Source: Sphingobacteriales bacterium
GTDB lineage: Bacteria > Bacteroidota > Bacteroidia > Chitinophagales > Chitinophagaceae
DNA: 64,000 nucleotides
NCBI GenBank assembly: GCA_016235125.1
Contig: JACRLZ010000007.1
Location: 430,761 to 494,760 of the forward strand
Direction of reading: 5' to 3'
Below the pieces are notes generated by a model. It saw only the letters and a program-made list of their open reading frames with translations, was not told where the DNA came from and searched no databases. Both the position numbers and the translations under genes were made by a program. Shown piece after piece: positions 25,904 through 34,956 of the stretch (its first letter is position 1; the number at the start of each line of letters is the position of its first letter).

Positions 25904-26638
25904 ATGCTGAAAAAGATCATTGATATACTTGGTATCGTATTACCCGTATTAATCATCGTTCTGGGTATTATCAGGATTTTTGTAAAAAAAACCAAGGGGG
26001 TAAATGGTTTTACGATGTTGTTTGCCATTCTGTTGCTGCTGATAGGGGTTGTTCGCTATCTTTTTTTTGCAGGCGGAGGCTCAAAGGACTCAGGACCAAA
26101 ACCTGAATCATTACATGTGAGTAAACATAGTGAAGCTTTTAATAATTCAATGAGTGCAGTGCTGATTGCTTATTATAAAATGACAGAGGGTTTTGTGAAC
26201 TGGGATACGGCTGTTATCAATAATTCGGGGAATGAGTTGCGATTGGCACTGGACAGTTTGAAAATAGAGGAATTAAAAAAAGATAGCATTATTTACGAAA
26301 CGGTGCTTGATCCTTATACTAATGCAAAAACTGAATTAAATGCAATACTCGCCGATCCGTCCATTGCGGAAAAAAGAGGTTCATTGAATATACTGTCTGA
26401 TAATCTCCGCAACCTGTTGGTGGTTGTAAAATACGACCGTGAAAAGATTTACTGGCAGGAATGCCCGATGGCTTTTGGGGAAGACAGGCCGGGCAACTGG
26501 CTTAGCAGAACCATTGAAGTAAGGAATCCTTATATGGGCATTAAGGATCCGCAGTATGGTGATAAGATGCTGGAATGTGGCGGGCCTAAAGACACAATAA
26601 AATTTGATCCCCCGGCGGACACAACAAAAAAACAGTGA
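25904..26638 (+). CDS. Membrane-anchored hypothetical protein
   Basis: 244 residues from the ATG at 25904, chosen because the earlier TTG lies inside the promoter box. Two transmembrane helices (about 5-25 and 36-54) are followed by a soluble domain of about 185 residues rich in helices, with a conserved-looking ECPMAFGEDRPGNWLS motif and a C-terminal CGGPKDTIKFDPP. Function unknown. It ends 15 bp before the TonB-dependent receptor gene and is probably in the same operon. Confidence 0.6.
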   Translation: MLKKIIDILGIVLPVLIIVLGIIRIFVKKTKGVNGFTMLFAILLLLIGVVRYLFFAGGGSKDSGPKPESLHVSKHSEAFNNSMSAVLIAYYKMTEGFVNWDTAVINNSGNELRLALDSLKIEELKKDSIIYETVLDPYTNAKTELNAILADPSIAEKRGSLNILSDNLRNLLVVVKYDREKIYWQECPMAFGEDRPGNWLSRTIEVRNPYMGIKDPQYGDKMLECGGPKDTIKFDPPADTTKKQ

Positions 26639-26653
26639 GTTGTTTTATAAATC

Positions 26654-29029
26654 ATGATGAAATTATTTAGTGCAGTTGTTTTAAGTTTAATAAGCGGTGT
26701 AGCATTTTCACAACAATTACCGGAAGCTAAACCCAGTCGTTTTTCACTCAATGGTTATGTTCGGGACAGTCTTTCCGGTGAATCGGTCATTGGCGCAAGC
26801 ATTACTGTAAGCGGACAATCTAAAGGAGTATTGAGCAATCAGTATGGTTTTTATTCCCTTACTCTTGACAGCGGAATTTATACAATCAATGTTTCTCATA
26901 TTTCTTACCAGGGAAAATCCATTCCGGTTGATTTAACAAATAATCAGTCCTACAATTTTGATATCGTTCCGAAATCTTTTATTAACTCTGAAGTGATTGT
27001 TTACAGTAAACGAAGAGATGCGAATGTGAAAAATGCTCAGATGGGAAGAGTAGACCTGTCCATGACGCAGATAAGAAATATTCCCGCTTTTATGGGCGAA
27101 GTGGATCTGCTGAAAGCCATACAACTAATTCCGGGGGTGAGAAATGCAGGAGAAGGGAATGCAGGATTTTATGTTCGTGGCGGCGGACCCGACCAGAACC
27201 TGATATTGCTCGATGATGCTGTTGTTTACAACACCGGCCATTTATTCGGCTTCTTTTCCATTTTTAATGGCGATGCTATTAAAAATGTATCGTTGATAAA
27301 AGGAGGAATGCCGGCACAATATGGTGGTCGCTTATCATCTGTTGTGGATGTTGCAATGAAGGATGGTAATATGAACAAGCTGCAGATGGATGGCGGTATA
27401 GGTGTAATTGCTTCCAGATTTTCTATTCAGGGACCACTGAAAAAGGAAAAAGCATCGTTCATTATTTCTGCAAGGAGAACCTATGTGGATGCATTGGTAA
27501 AACCCTTTGTAAAAAAGAGCAGCAGCTTTTATGGTTCAGGATATTTTTTCTACGATCTCAATGCAAAAGTGAATTATCGTTTCTCTCAAAAAGACAGGTT
27601 GTACCTGAGCGGCTATTTTGGAAGAGATGTATTTGATTTCAATAATGCAAAGCGTTCATTCAAAACAAATATCCCTTGGGGCAATTCAACGGCAACGTTG
27701 CGATGGAATCATGTTTTTAACCGTCGGTTGTTTTCCAACACAACTTTACTTTATAATGATTATAAATTCAGATTTTCCGCAATACAGGAAAACTTTGAGA
27801 TAGGTCTTTCTTCCGGCATCCGTGACGGCAGCATCAAAACCGATTTTGATTATTATCCTTTTCCCAACCATAAACTGAAATTCGGGGGCTTGTTCACTTA
27901 TCACAAATTTGTACCCAATGTAGTCAGCGGGAGGCAGGATTCAATTGTTTTCAAACCCAATAACGAAGGAACAAAATACGCAGTGGAAACGGCGCTTTAC
28001 CTGCAGGATGATTGGGAGATAGGAGAGAAGTGGAAAATAAATTACGGACTGAGGTGGAGTGGTTTTTCACAAGTCGGACCTTACACCAAATACATTCGTG
28101 ATGCTGATGGCAACAAACTTGATAGTACAGCGTACAAAAGCTTTGAACCGGTAAAAGTATATGGTGGCTTTGAACCGAGAATTACATTGCGATACGCAAT
28201 AAGCGATGAAACATCGGTGAAAGCATCGGTCACACGGAATTTTCAATACATACATTTGGTAAGCAATGCAGGCACTACATTGCCCACTGATCTTTGGGTG
28301 CCGAGTACCTATATTGTAAAACCGCAAATAAGCTGGCTTTACGCTGCCGGATTCTTTAAAAATTTTGCTGACAACAAATACGAAACGTCATTGGAGATTT
28401 ATTACAAAGACATGCAAAACCAGGTGGATTACCAGGAAGGGTATACGCCATCATTAAGAGATCCTGAGTTGGAATTTGTCTTTGGAAAAGGCTGGAGCTA
28501 CGGAGCTGAATTGTTTTTAAATAAAACAAAAGGAAGATTTACTGGCTGGGTTGGATATTCTTTATCATGGACATGGAGAAAATTTTCTCAGTTAAATGAA
28601 GGAGAAAGATATCCTGCTAAATATGATCGCCGCCATGATTTATCGGTTGTAGCAAATTATGAGAAAAGCAAGAAGTGGAAATTCGGGGCGGTGTTTGTAT
28701 ATGGCACCGGCAATGCCATTACATTGCCTGAAAGATTTTATGTGATCAATGGAGTGTTGACGCAAGAATACAGCCGGCTAAACCAATACAGAATGAAGGC
28801 ATATCACCGCATTGATCTTTCGGCCACTTACACACCTACGCCGAAGAAAAAACATAAACTAAGCGGCTATTGGGTGTTCAGCATTTATAATCTTTACAGC
28901 CGTCTCAATCCTTACTTTATTTATTTTGATCAGACAGGCAGCCCTGTTAACGGGGATTTAAAAGTGGAAGCAAGACAGGTTTCCTTGTTCCCGATACTTC
29001 CATCTGTAACCTGGAATTTTAAATTCTGA
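26654..29029 (+). CDS. TonB-dependent outer-membrane receptor
   Basis: 791 residues with a signal peptide (1-19). A carboxypeptidase-D regulatory-like beta-sandwich (about 28-112) precedes a plug domain (about 118-235) containing IQLIPGVRNAGEGNAGFYVRGG-type signature elements and NLILLDDAVVYN, then a 22-strand-type barrel ending in an aromatic residue (WNFKF). It should import a large or scarce substrate across the outer membrane using TonB energy. There is no SusD partner, so a SusC-type glycan role is not supported. The ATG at 26657 is an equally possible start. Confidence 0.92.
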   Translation: MMKLFSAVVLSLISGVAFSQQLPEAKPSRFSLNGYVRDSLSGESVIGASITVSGQSKGVLSNQYGFYSLTLDSGIYTINVSHISYQGKSIPVDLTNNQSYNFDIVPKSFINSEVIVYSKRRDANVKNAQMGRVDLSMTQIRNIPAFMGEVDLLKAIQLIPGVRNAGEGNAGFYVRGGGPDQNLILLDDAVVYNTGHLFGFFSIFNGDAIKNVSLIKGGMPAQYGGRLSSVVDVAMKDGNMNKLQMDGGIGVIASRFSIQGPLKKEKASFIISARRTYVDALVKPFVKKSSSFYGSGYFFYDLNAKVNYRFSQKDRLYLSGYFGRDVFDFNNAKRSFKTNIPWGNSTATLRWNHVFNRRLFSNTTLLYNDYKFRFSAIQENFEIGLSSGIRDGSIKTDFDYYPFPNHKLKFGGLFTYHKFVPNVVSGRQDSIVFKPNNEGTKYAVETALYLQDDWEIGEKWKINYGLRWSGFSQVGPYTKYIRDADGNKLDSTAYKSFEPVKVYGGFEPRITLRYAISDETSVKASVTRNFQYIHLVSNAGTTLPTDLWVPSTYIVKPQISWLYAAGFFKNFADNKYETSLEIYYKDMQNQVDYQEGYTPSLRDPELEFVFGKGWSYGAELFLNKTKGRFTGWVGYSLSWTWRKFSQLNEGERYPAKYDRRHDLSVVANYEKSKKWKFGAVFVYGTGNAITLPERFYVINGVLTQEYSRLNQYRMKAYHRIDLSATYTPTPKKKHKLSGYWVFSIYNLYSRLNPYFIYFDQTGSPVNGDLKVEARQVSLFPILPSVTWNFKF

Positions 29030-29046
29030 TCTATCGGAAACAAAAA

Positions 29047-29072
29047 AGCCCGGCTTTTGGCAGGGCTCTTAG
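29047..29072 (+). terminator. Possible terminator after TonB receptor gene
   Basis: AGCCC and GGGCT form a short stem around an 11-base loop, followed by a weak CTT run, 17 bases after the receptor stop. The stem is modest. Confidence 0.45.
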
Positions 29073-29122
29073 GTGTAAATCGATTCGAATAAATATTGTT
29101 TGCAAAGTTAATTTAGAGACTG

Positions 29123-29159
29123 TGGGGTAAATTGAAAAGCAGGATACCTGTTATCCCCA
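29123..29159. other. Nested hairpin in a 350-bp non-coding gap
   Basis: The gap 29030-29380 holds no convincing ORF. Within it, TGGGGTAA pairs with TTATCCCCA (one bulge) around an inner CAGG-ATA-CCTG hairpin at 29140-29150. It could be part of a structured RNA or of the leader of the GYF-domain gene. No known RNA family is recognised. Confidence 0.35.
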
Positions 29160-29380
29160 AAAATTTCACAGAAAATGGGTGCTATCCTTTAGCAGAAATC
29201 AGGTATAACACTTACAAAAAAGGATTTCAGATTTTACAGGTATATGAAATGAGGCTTTGGAAGCTGTGGTCAACAATTTGGCCTTTACTCATAAAGGCGT
29301 TAGTTTTATAGGCCATCCTGCCCCTTTAAATCCCCCTGATTCGTCCCCTTTTTTATTAATCATATCATTAAACCGCTAAA

Positions 29381-30514
29381 ATGAAGAAGTATTTTTTTAG
29401 TGACGGCACTGCCCAGCAGGGGCCTTTTACACTTGAGGAATTGCAATTGAAAAACATTAAGGCTGATACACCCGTATGGTATGATGGCTTAGCCGATTGG
29501 ACAACAGCCGGACAGGTAGACGAATTAAAGGATATCATTGTTCATACCCCACCGCCATTTCATGACCCTCATACTGCTGCAGTGGAAGTAACTACAGCGG
29601 TCACAGTAACTGAAACATCTCCTGCTACCATAACATCTGAAACTACCGTTACTCCGGCATCGGTTGCTGCATCAACAGTAGCTACCACAAAAGCCAGGTC
29701 TTCAAAGAAAAAGACTGCCTGGGCGTCATGGTTACTTTACCTTATTGTATTTGGAGGTGTAGGGTATTTCATTTACCAGGATATGGAGAAGAATAAAGGC
29801 AATAAGGGGAATAATACCGGAACAATTAACATCATGACAGATAGTACGGCTGCAGAGAATCCAACTGAAACCCAAACAACCAACCCGGAAACTCATGAAG
29901 TTGTTGTAACGGATGATGAAGCAACTAAAACTGACTCCGTAGCTATCACCGCTCCAACTGTTTCAACTGAGGTAAAGGAAGACCAGCCGCCTGCAGTTGT
30001 TACCAGCAAAACAAATCCGCCTGCAGTGGTGAATGAAAAAGCAAAGACCAGCACACCTGTTACAAAAACACAGCCAAATGATGCACAAAAATTAGCTCAG
30101 AAAAAAGCAGAGGAGGAAAAGAAAAAACAACTGGCTGCCCAGGCAGCGGCAGCGGCCAAAGAAAAAGAATACCGGAACAACTGGCCCGGGTATATCACTT
30201 TTGGCTCCATTGATTTTAAGACAAAGGATGACGACATACAACCCTTTAATGTGCCGGTTTATAATGGCACTAATGCCATGATTGATAAAGTAACGGTAAG
30301 GGTGGACTATATGAAAAAGGATAAAAAGGTAGTTGGGTCAGAAACAATAACGATTTATAATATTCCTCCGGGATCGGGAATTAATGGCAAAGCATCTGGA
30401 AGTAAGAAAGGAAATAATGTAAAAACCTTTATTACAGGTATCAGCAGCAGAAAACTTCATTTCTGCTATCCATCGAATAGCGGCAAGGCTGATGACCCTT
30501 ATTATTGCAACTGA
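29381..30514 (+). CDS. GYF_2-domain membrane protein
   Basis: 377 residues. The N-terminal GYF_2-type domain (2-52) has the pattern KYFFSDGTAQQGPFTLEEL ... DTPVWYDGLADWTTAG. A Thr/Pro-rich linker and a single transmembrane helix (114-132) follow, so the GYF domain faces the cytoplasm. The periplasmic part is a long Thr/Lys/Ala-rich stretch and a C-terminal beta domain (about 265-377) with several Gly residues and two Cys. GYF domains bind proline-rich peptides. The next gene, 73 bp on, encodes a secreted caspase-like protease with a Pro/Lys-rich linker. A functional link is inferred from position only. Confidence 0.75.
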   Translation: MKKYFFSDGTAQQGPFTLEELQLKNIKADTPVWYDGLADWTTAGQVDELKDIIVHTPPPFHDPHTAAVEVTTAVTVTETSPATITSETTVTPASVAASTVATTKARSSKKKTAWASWLLYLIVFGGVGYFIYQDMEKNKGNKGNNTGTINIMTDSTAAENPTETQTTNPETHEVVVTDDEATKTDSVAITAPTVSTEVKEDQPPAVVTSKTNPPAVVNEKAKTSTPVTKTQPNDAQKLAQKKAEEEKKKQLAAQAAAAAKEKEYRNNWPGYITFGSIDFKTKDDDIQPFNVPVYNGTNAMIDKVTVRVDYMKKDKKVVGSETITIYNIPPGSGINGKASGSKKGNNVKTFITGISSRKLHFCYPSNSGKADDPYYCN

Positions 30515-30587
30515 AGAATGTGAAACCGGGTATTTGCAGGTATTTTGAAAGAATTATTTTAAATTTATCTGTTAATACTCCGTTACC

Positions 30588-32060
30588 ATGCAACAATCAT
30601 ACATGAGACCCTGGAAAAAAATCTGCCTGCTTGCGGTTGGCGCCTTGTTCAGCATCAATTGTTTTTCTATTTCAATCTATGAAATAAGCTATGAGTTTAA
30701 AAATCTTACAGACTTCCCCAAGTACACTGCTTTCCTGGTAAGGTATGGCAATGGTACGGGTTTTATGAGGGTCAGGTATATGAATAAAAGCGGCTCTGAA
30801 ATCTACGTGGTGGATATGGAGTTTAATGAAGTGGAGGGCAGATCAAAGATTGACGGCTTGCCTCAGCTTACACTACAGTTTAAAGGCAAAAGCCCCCGCT
30901 ATATTATTAATACTTCCGGTAAAAAAGATAATGAGGCTTATAATCCCGATGTTCTCTGGTTTAAAAAAAGACCCGATGATAAAAATTTTAAGCCATGGGG
31001 GGTTACATCACAAAACACGGATGGCACTTTTGAATACGGAAAAATTCTTAATGTTAAAGTGCTGAATACGGCAGACCTCACTAAAACTTATGTAAAGCAG
31101 TATTTTCTGTTAACGGAAAGTTTTTATGTAAATCTTTTTAAGGTTGAGGAAAGCCCGGTTGCCAGTACGAACATACCTCCTTCAACAAAACCGCCGGTAA
31201 AAACGAAACCCAATGGCAGCAATAATCCTTCGGGCAATAGTGATGTGACAGTCAGCCCGACCAAACCACAGCCTTATATTAATGTCAATACCCCCGTAAA
31301 ACTGCATTTTATCCTGGTGGCAAATACAAATGATCCTAGAATCGGGTACAGCGTTCAGAAGGATGTCGTTAATCTTTCCAGCCAGATAAAAGATGTTTCC
31401 GTTTTTCTGAAGATCCCGTTGAATTTTGTTGAGGTAAGCGGTGCAAATTTTAATAAGAAGAATGTGGAAAATGCCATCAATAATCTGAAACCGGGACCCA
31501 ATGATATTGTGATTTTCTATTATTCAGGGCATGGTTATAGTATTGAACAGAACACTACTCAGCAATATCCGCAGTTTGATCTGCGTGAAAGCAGGTTCGA
31601 AGATATATTAGTGGCCACACTCAATGCATCTGATGTAATGGATAAGATAAAAGCCAAAAACGCAAGGCTAAATCTGGTGTTATCGGATTGTTGCAATTCC
31701 AATCTGGGAATGCTGAAACCTGAAGGAAAAACCTTTGCTCTTACTGCCAAATCATTGCTAAGCTGGGACAAAACATATTGCTACAATTTATTCATGAATT
31801 CAAAGGGTTCCATTATTGCAACTGCAGCCAAGAAAGGACAGTTTGCATATGGCAACACCGATGTGGGGGGGTATTTCACCTCCAATTTTGTAACGGCAAT
31901 GGAGAAATACCTGAGTAAATTTCAAACAACATCACCCACATGGGAAGAAATTATTGATGAAACGCAGGCCACAACCATCACACTCAGCATGTCGAATGTT
32001 TGTGCAAAAAACACTACCTGCAGACAGGATCCTGTGTTTGCAGTTAATGTCAGTAAATAA
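30588..32060 (+). CDS. Secreted caspase-like (C14 family) protease
   Basis: 490 residues; the start could also be the ATG at 30603. A signal peptide (to about residue 27) is followed by a beta-rich N-terminal domain (28-185), a Pro/Thr/Lys linker (187-232) and a C14 p20-like domain (about 236-480). The catalytic dyad is visible: His315 in IFYYSGHGYS and a Cys in VLSDCCNSN, most likely Cys369. The later GSIIATAAKKGQFAYG and GGYFTSNFV motifs fit the metacaspase/orthocaspase fold. Metacaspases usually cleave after Arg or Lys. Export of such a protease is less common than cytoplasmic forms. Confidence 0.85.
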   Translation: MQQSYMRPWKKICLLAVGALFSINCFSISIYEISYEFKNLTDFPKYTAFLVRYGNGTGFMRVRYMNKSGSEIYVVDMEFNEVEGRSKIDGLPQLTLQFKGKSPRYIINTSGKKDNEAYNPDVLWFKKRPDDKNFKPWGVTSQNTDGTFEYGKILNVKVLNTADLTKTYVKQYFLLTESFYVNLFKVEESPVASTNIPPSTKPPVKTKPNGSNNPSGNSDVTVSPTKPQPYINVNTPVKLHFILVANTNDPRIGYSVQKDVVNLSSQIKDVSVFLKIPLNFVEVSGANFNKKNVENAINNLKPGPNDIVIFYYSGHGYSIEQNTTQQYPQFDLRESRFEDILVATLNASDVMDKIKAKNARLNLVLSDCCNSNLGMLKPEGKTFALTAKSLLSWDKTYCYNLFMNSKGSIIATAAKKGQFAYGNTDVGGYFTSNFVTAMEKYLSKFQTTSPTWEEIIDETQATTITLSMSNVCAKNTTCRQDPVFAVNVSK

Positions 32061-32061
32061 A

Positions 32062-32082
32062 AAACCGGGCAATGCCCGGCTT
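32062..32082 (-). terminator. Terminator between convergent genes
   Basis: CCGGGC-AAT-GCCCGG stem. On the minus strand it is followed by a strong T run, so it best serves the convergent SnoaL-like gene; it may also slow plus-strand transcription. Confidence 0.75.
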
Positions 32083-32107
32083 CCTTGTATCAATCAATTC
32101 CCTGATC

Positions 32108-32644
32108 TTATTTATCTCCCATTTTCATAGTGGAGTCAGGCATAGGCATTGTGTTCTGTCCGCCCATCATTTTCATCATCTCAGCCACATCCATATATGA
32201 CCAGTGTGCAATGGCCTTGCCATCTTTAAATTGAGTAACTTCAATTGCTTTTGAATCCATCCAATCTCCCACCTTCATGCCCATCATATCGGATTTGAGC
32301 TTCCCTTTAAAGGTCATCCAGGAAAGGACATACTCGTCATCTCCAAAAGCCCGGTCAATTTTAGAACTGCTGCTATCCATCATTGACATCATTCTTTCAA
32401 ATTCTTTTTTGTTTGCTTCTATCCCTTTTACCGGTCCCATCTGGCCTGCATAATCCACGAAATCCTCTGATAAATAATCGCCGATTTTAGAAAAATCTTT
32501 GGTGTCAAAGCATTTGGCAATCGCTTCGTTCACTTCAAGATTTTTTTTGGCTGCAGCTGACATACCACCACTTTCTTTTTTGGAGTCGCAGGATGAAAGC
32601 AGCAAAAAACTTCCTGCTGAGACAATTAACAGTAACTTTTTCAT
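32108..32644 (-). CDS. SnoaL-like (NTF2-fold) lipoprotein
   Basis: 178 residues with a lipoprotein signal ending at Ser-Ser-Cys19. The mature part matches the SnoaL-like/ester-cyclase pattern: helices with VNEAIAKCFDTKDFSKIGDYLSEDFVDY-type residues, then strands ending in AIEVTQFKDGKAIAHWSYMD. Its role is unknown; many members have no assigned substrate. Met-rich at the C-terminus. Confidence 0.75.
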   Translation of the reverse strand: MKKLLLIVSAGSFLLLSSCDSKKESGGMSAAAKKNLEVNEAIAKCFDTKDFSKIGDYLSEDFVDYAGQMGPVKGIEANKKEFERMMSMMDSSSSKIDRAFGDDEYVLSWMTFKGKLKSDMMGMKVGDWMDSKAIEVTQFKDGKAIAHWSYMDVAEMMKMMGGQNTMPMPDSTMKMGDK

Positions 32645-32776
32645 GTTGAGTGTTATTTTGGTTTAGAATAAATATTTCAGGGGGATTATTAATACGAAAA
32701 CCGTATTTCTGTTTCAGAGGGGCAGAAGGGAAGCAAGGTAGAAATTTTCCTGCAAAGCAACTTAATTTTAATAGAG

Positions 32777-33625
32777 CTATTTCGGCTTTTCATACACAAA
32801 CCTTACCATGGCATTCTTTTGTTCATCAGATGTAAGGTAAAGCTGATAACGTTTATCCCCTGTATTTACAATCATGAGAGCCGTATTGGGCGGGATGGAA
32901 CCCATATTCTCTCCCACCATGATAACTTCCTGTTCGGTTTTTTTCAGGTCTATCTTTATGCTGGTGGAAAGAGGCCTGGCAGTAAGCATTTTATTTGAAA
33001 CAACCGGCATTCCGTTTACATAAACGGAAATGGTATCGCCGTCAATCTGGCCATTGTCGTAAAAATCAATTCTGATAATTCCTGTATCCACTTTTATTTC
33101 TTTTACCAGTTCCACCTTTCGTTTGGTTAGAGATGGTGGTAAACGTAATTCCTGCTTGAAAGTGGATTTTTCAAACCGGGTCAACACTATTGTTCCCGGG
33201 TCACAAATTGTTTTGCCATCCATGGCCTTTCCTGTAGGTGTTGACCATGTTCCTCTCAGTTGTTCTTCTTTTACCAGGTCTCCGCCTCCTTTGTGATAAG
33301 TAAGATTGTATGTTTTGATGCAGGGTACACAGTCTTCCTTTATCCTGAATGTGATGATCCCGATTTCTTTAATATGTATCAGATTGCTGTCTCTTTTAAA
33401 AGAGCCTTCAAAATTTTCTCTTACATAGTTAAGCGAATCGGAAAAATGATAAATAGTTCCCGTTATTTTTGTTCCTGCTGATTGTAATTGCATTTCCACA
33501 TTGTAAACAGGGAAACAGCCCCCGGCCGCCATTACCAGTTTTCCTTTCCATACGCCATTAATATCCTGTGCCCGGGATGCAACAGTTAAGCATAGCAGCA
33601 GCGGGAAGAGAAAATTGCGGTTCAT
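32777..33625 (-). CDS. Secreted protein, paralogue of the adjacent gene
   Basis: 282 residues; signal peptide 1-19. It opens with a beta-barrel-like domain (DINGVWKGKL ... GTIYHFSD) and closes with a domain ending SDEQKNAMVRFVYEKPK. The upstream gene at 33723 has the same start (DLTGIWKGYF) and end (STEQKNAMVRFKYEKPD), so the two are tandem paralogues. The C-terminal domain includes IDFYDNGQIDGDTISVYVNG, a recognisable pattern of Bacteroidota secreted proteins. Function unknown. Confidence 0.65.
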   Translation of the reverse strand: MNRNFLFPLLLCLTVASRAQDINGVWKGKLVMAAGGCFPVYNVEMQLQSAGTKITGTIYHFSDSLNYVRENFEGSFKRDSNLIHIKEIGIITFRIKEDCVPCIKTYNLTYHKGGGDLVKEEQLRGTWSTPTGKAMDGKTICDPGTIVLTRFEKSTFKQELRLPPSLTKRKVELVKEIKVDTGIIRIDFYDNGQIDGDTISVYVNGMPVVSNKMLTARPLSTSIKIDLKKTEQEVIMVGENMGSIPPNTALMIVNTGDKRYQLYLTSDEQKNAMVRFVYEKPK

Positions 33626-33722
33626 TATTCAGGAAAAATAATTGATAATGCTCAGGGGAAAATAAAAAACTTGTCCCGCGGCTGCGGGATTACAGAAACG
33701 GCAACCTTTTATCAAAGCAGGA

Positions 33723-34883
33723 TTAATCAGGTTTCTCGTATTTAAATCTTACCATGGCATTCTTTTGTTCTGTTGATGTAATATACACATTAAAACGTTG
33801 TTCGCCTGCTTCCACCACCATCAATGAAGTATTGGGTGGTATCCGGCCAAGGTTTTCAGCCACCATTACCAATTCATGTTCGCTGTTATCTTCGTCAATT
33901 TTGAATTTCACTGTAAGGGGAGAAGCTGTAAGGCGTTTGGAGCCAAGAACCAGTTTCTTGTCTAAGAATACGGAAACTGTGTCGTCATCGATCTCTCCGT
34001 TATCATACAACTTTACTGTAACCTCCGGCGAATGAACGGTGAGCACTTTTACCAATTCATTGGTTCTTGTTTTCAGTACATCAGGTATTGTTACTTTAGG
34101 CTGTTCAACTTTTGTTATGGGTTTATTTTTTTGTGTGGTATCAATCACAGGTTTTATTACAGGAAGGTTATTGGTTTTTGTTACAGGAGGGTTGGTTTTC
34201 TTTACAACAGGTTTGTTGGCAGGCGGGTTTTCCTTTTTAATTACAGGTTTGGTAATGGGCGGATTCGTATTCTTCACCACGGGTTTGTTTATGGCAGGGT
34301 TGGTTACAGTTTCCTTCTTTGTTGTTGTATCTTTTCTTTTCGGCGGCTCATTAACGATAACCTTATTGTCTTTTATCTTATTTCTTAGAAATGGCTCTAT
34401 ATAAAAATCAGTGGTCGTTACTTTTCTGAGAAACACTTTTCCACCGCCGCAGTCGCCCCATTTACCGGGAGGATTTAACTGGTAAGCCGGTTCATATTTC
34501 CCTAAATATGATCCTTCAAGAAATTCTTCCTTTCCTGATTTGGAATACCGGAAATTGTAATTCATAATACAGGTGGCGCCGCCAAGAGTGCTTTTTACCT
34601 CTACAGTTTTTATTTCTCTTATTTTAAATGAGGAAGCTGATTTGATGAAGTTGCCGGTCATGGTGGCTTTGCCATAAAACCTCACATCGAGATATGAATA
34701 GGAAACACCGGTTACACCATAAGCTCCGTTTTGAGCCACCTGGAATTCGAGTTTATAATATTCGCCGTCGTCAGAAATAAAATATCCTTTCCAGATACCC
34801 GTAAGATCCTGGGCATGGAGGGAAGATTGGAAAAAAGGAAGCAGAAACAATAATATTAATTGCTTGTAATATGACCGTTTCAT
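33723..34883 (-). CDS. Secreted protein with Pro/Lys/Thr repeat linker
   Basis: 386 residues; signal peptide 1-24. It has the same two end domains as its 282-residue neighbour, but is expanded in the middle (about 190-265) by tandem repeats of the type NKPVVKNTNPPITKPVIKK. The repeats probably form an extended, flexible or wall-spanning linker. The C-terminal motif KLYDNGEIDDDTVSVFLD matches the neighbour. Function unknown. A TAnnTTTG box lies only 7 bases before its ATG. Confidence 0.65.
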   Translation of the reverse strand: MKRSYYKQLILLFLLPFFQSSLHAQDLTGIWKGYFISDDGEYYKLEFQVAQNGAYGVTGVSYSYLDVRFYGKATMTGNFIKSASSFKIREIKTVEVKSTLGGATCIMNYNFRYSKSGKEEFLEGSYLGKYEPAYQLNPPGKWGDCGGGKVFLRKVTTTDFYIEPFLRNKIKDNKVIVNEPPKRKDTTTKKETVTNPAINKPVVKNTNPPITKPVIKKENPPANKPVVKKTNPPVTKTNNLPVIKPVIDTTQKNKPITKVEQPKVTIPDVLKTRTNELVKVLTVHSPEVTVKLYDNGEIDDDTVSVFLDKKLVLGSKRLTASPLTVKFKIDEDNSEHELVMVAENLGRIPPNTSLMVVEAGEQRFNVYITSTEQKNAMVRFKYEKPD

Positions 34884-34890
34884 CAGGGCT

Positions 34891-34898
34891 CAAAACTA
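34891..34898 (-). promoter_or_regulatory. -7 box (TAGTTTTG) very close to the start of the secreted-repeat gene
   Basis: A TAnnTTTG match on the minus strand with only 7 bases to the ATG at 34883. The transcript would have almost no leader. Confidence 0.45.
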
Positions 34899-34956
34899 AC
34901 GAATTGGTTCGTATTGGATAAATGTTCTGACAGAAAGAGTTTGTTAATTTTAACGA

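Noticed and set aside
29070..29100. tRNA-like GATTCGAAT sequence
   Set aside because: The T-loop-like string has no matching acceptor, D or anticodon arms around it.
34032..34404. Two plus-strand frames of about 120 residues opposite the Pro/Lys linker gene
   Set aside because: They are complements of the NKPVVK repeats and encode Phe/Gly/Val-rich nonsense with no start context.
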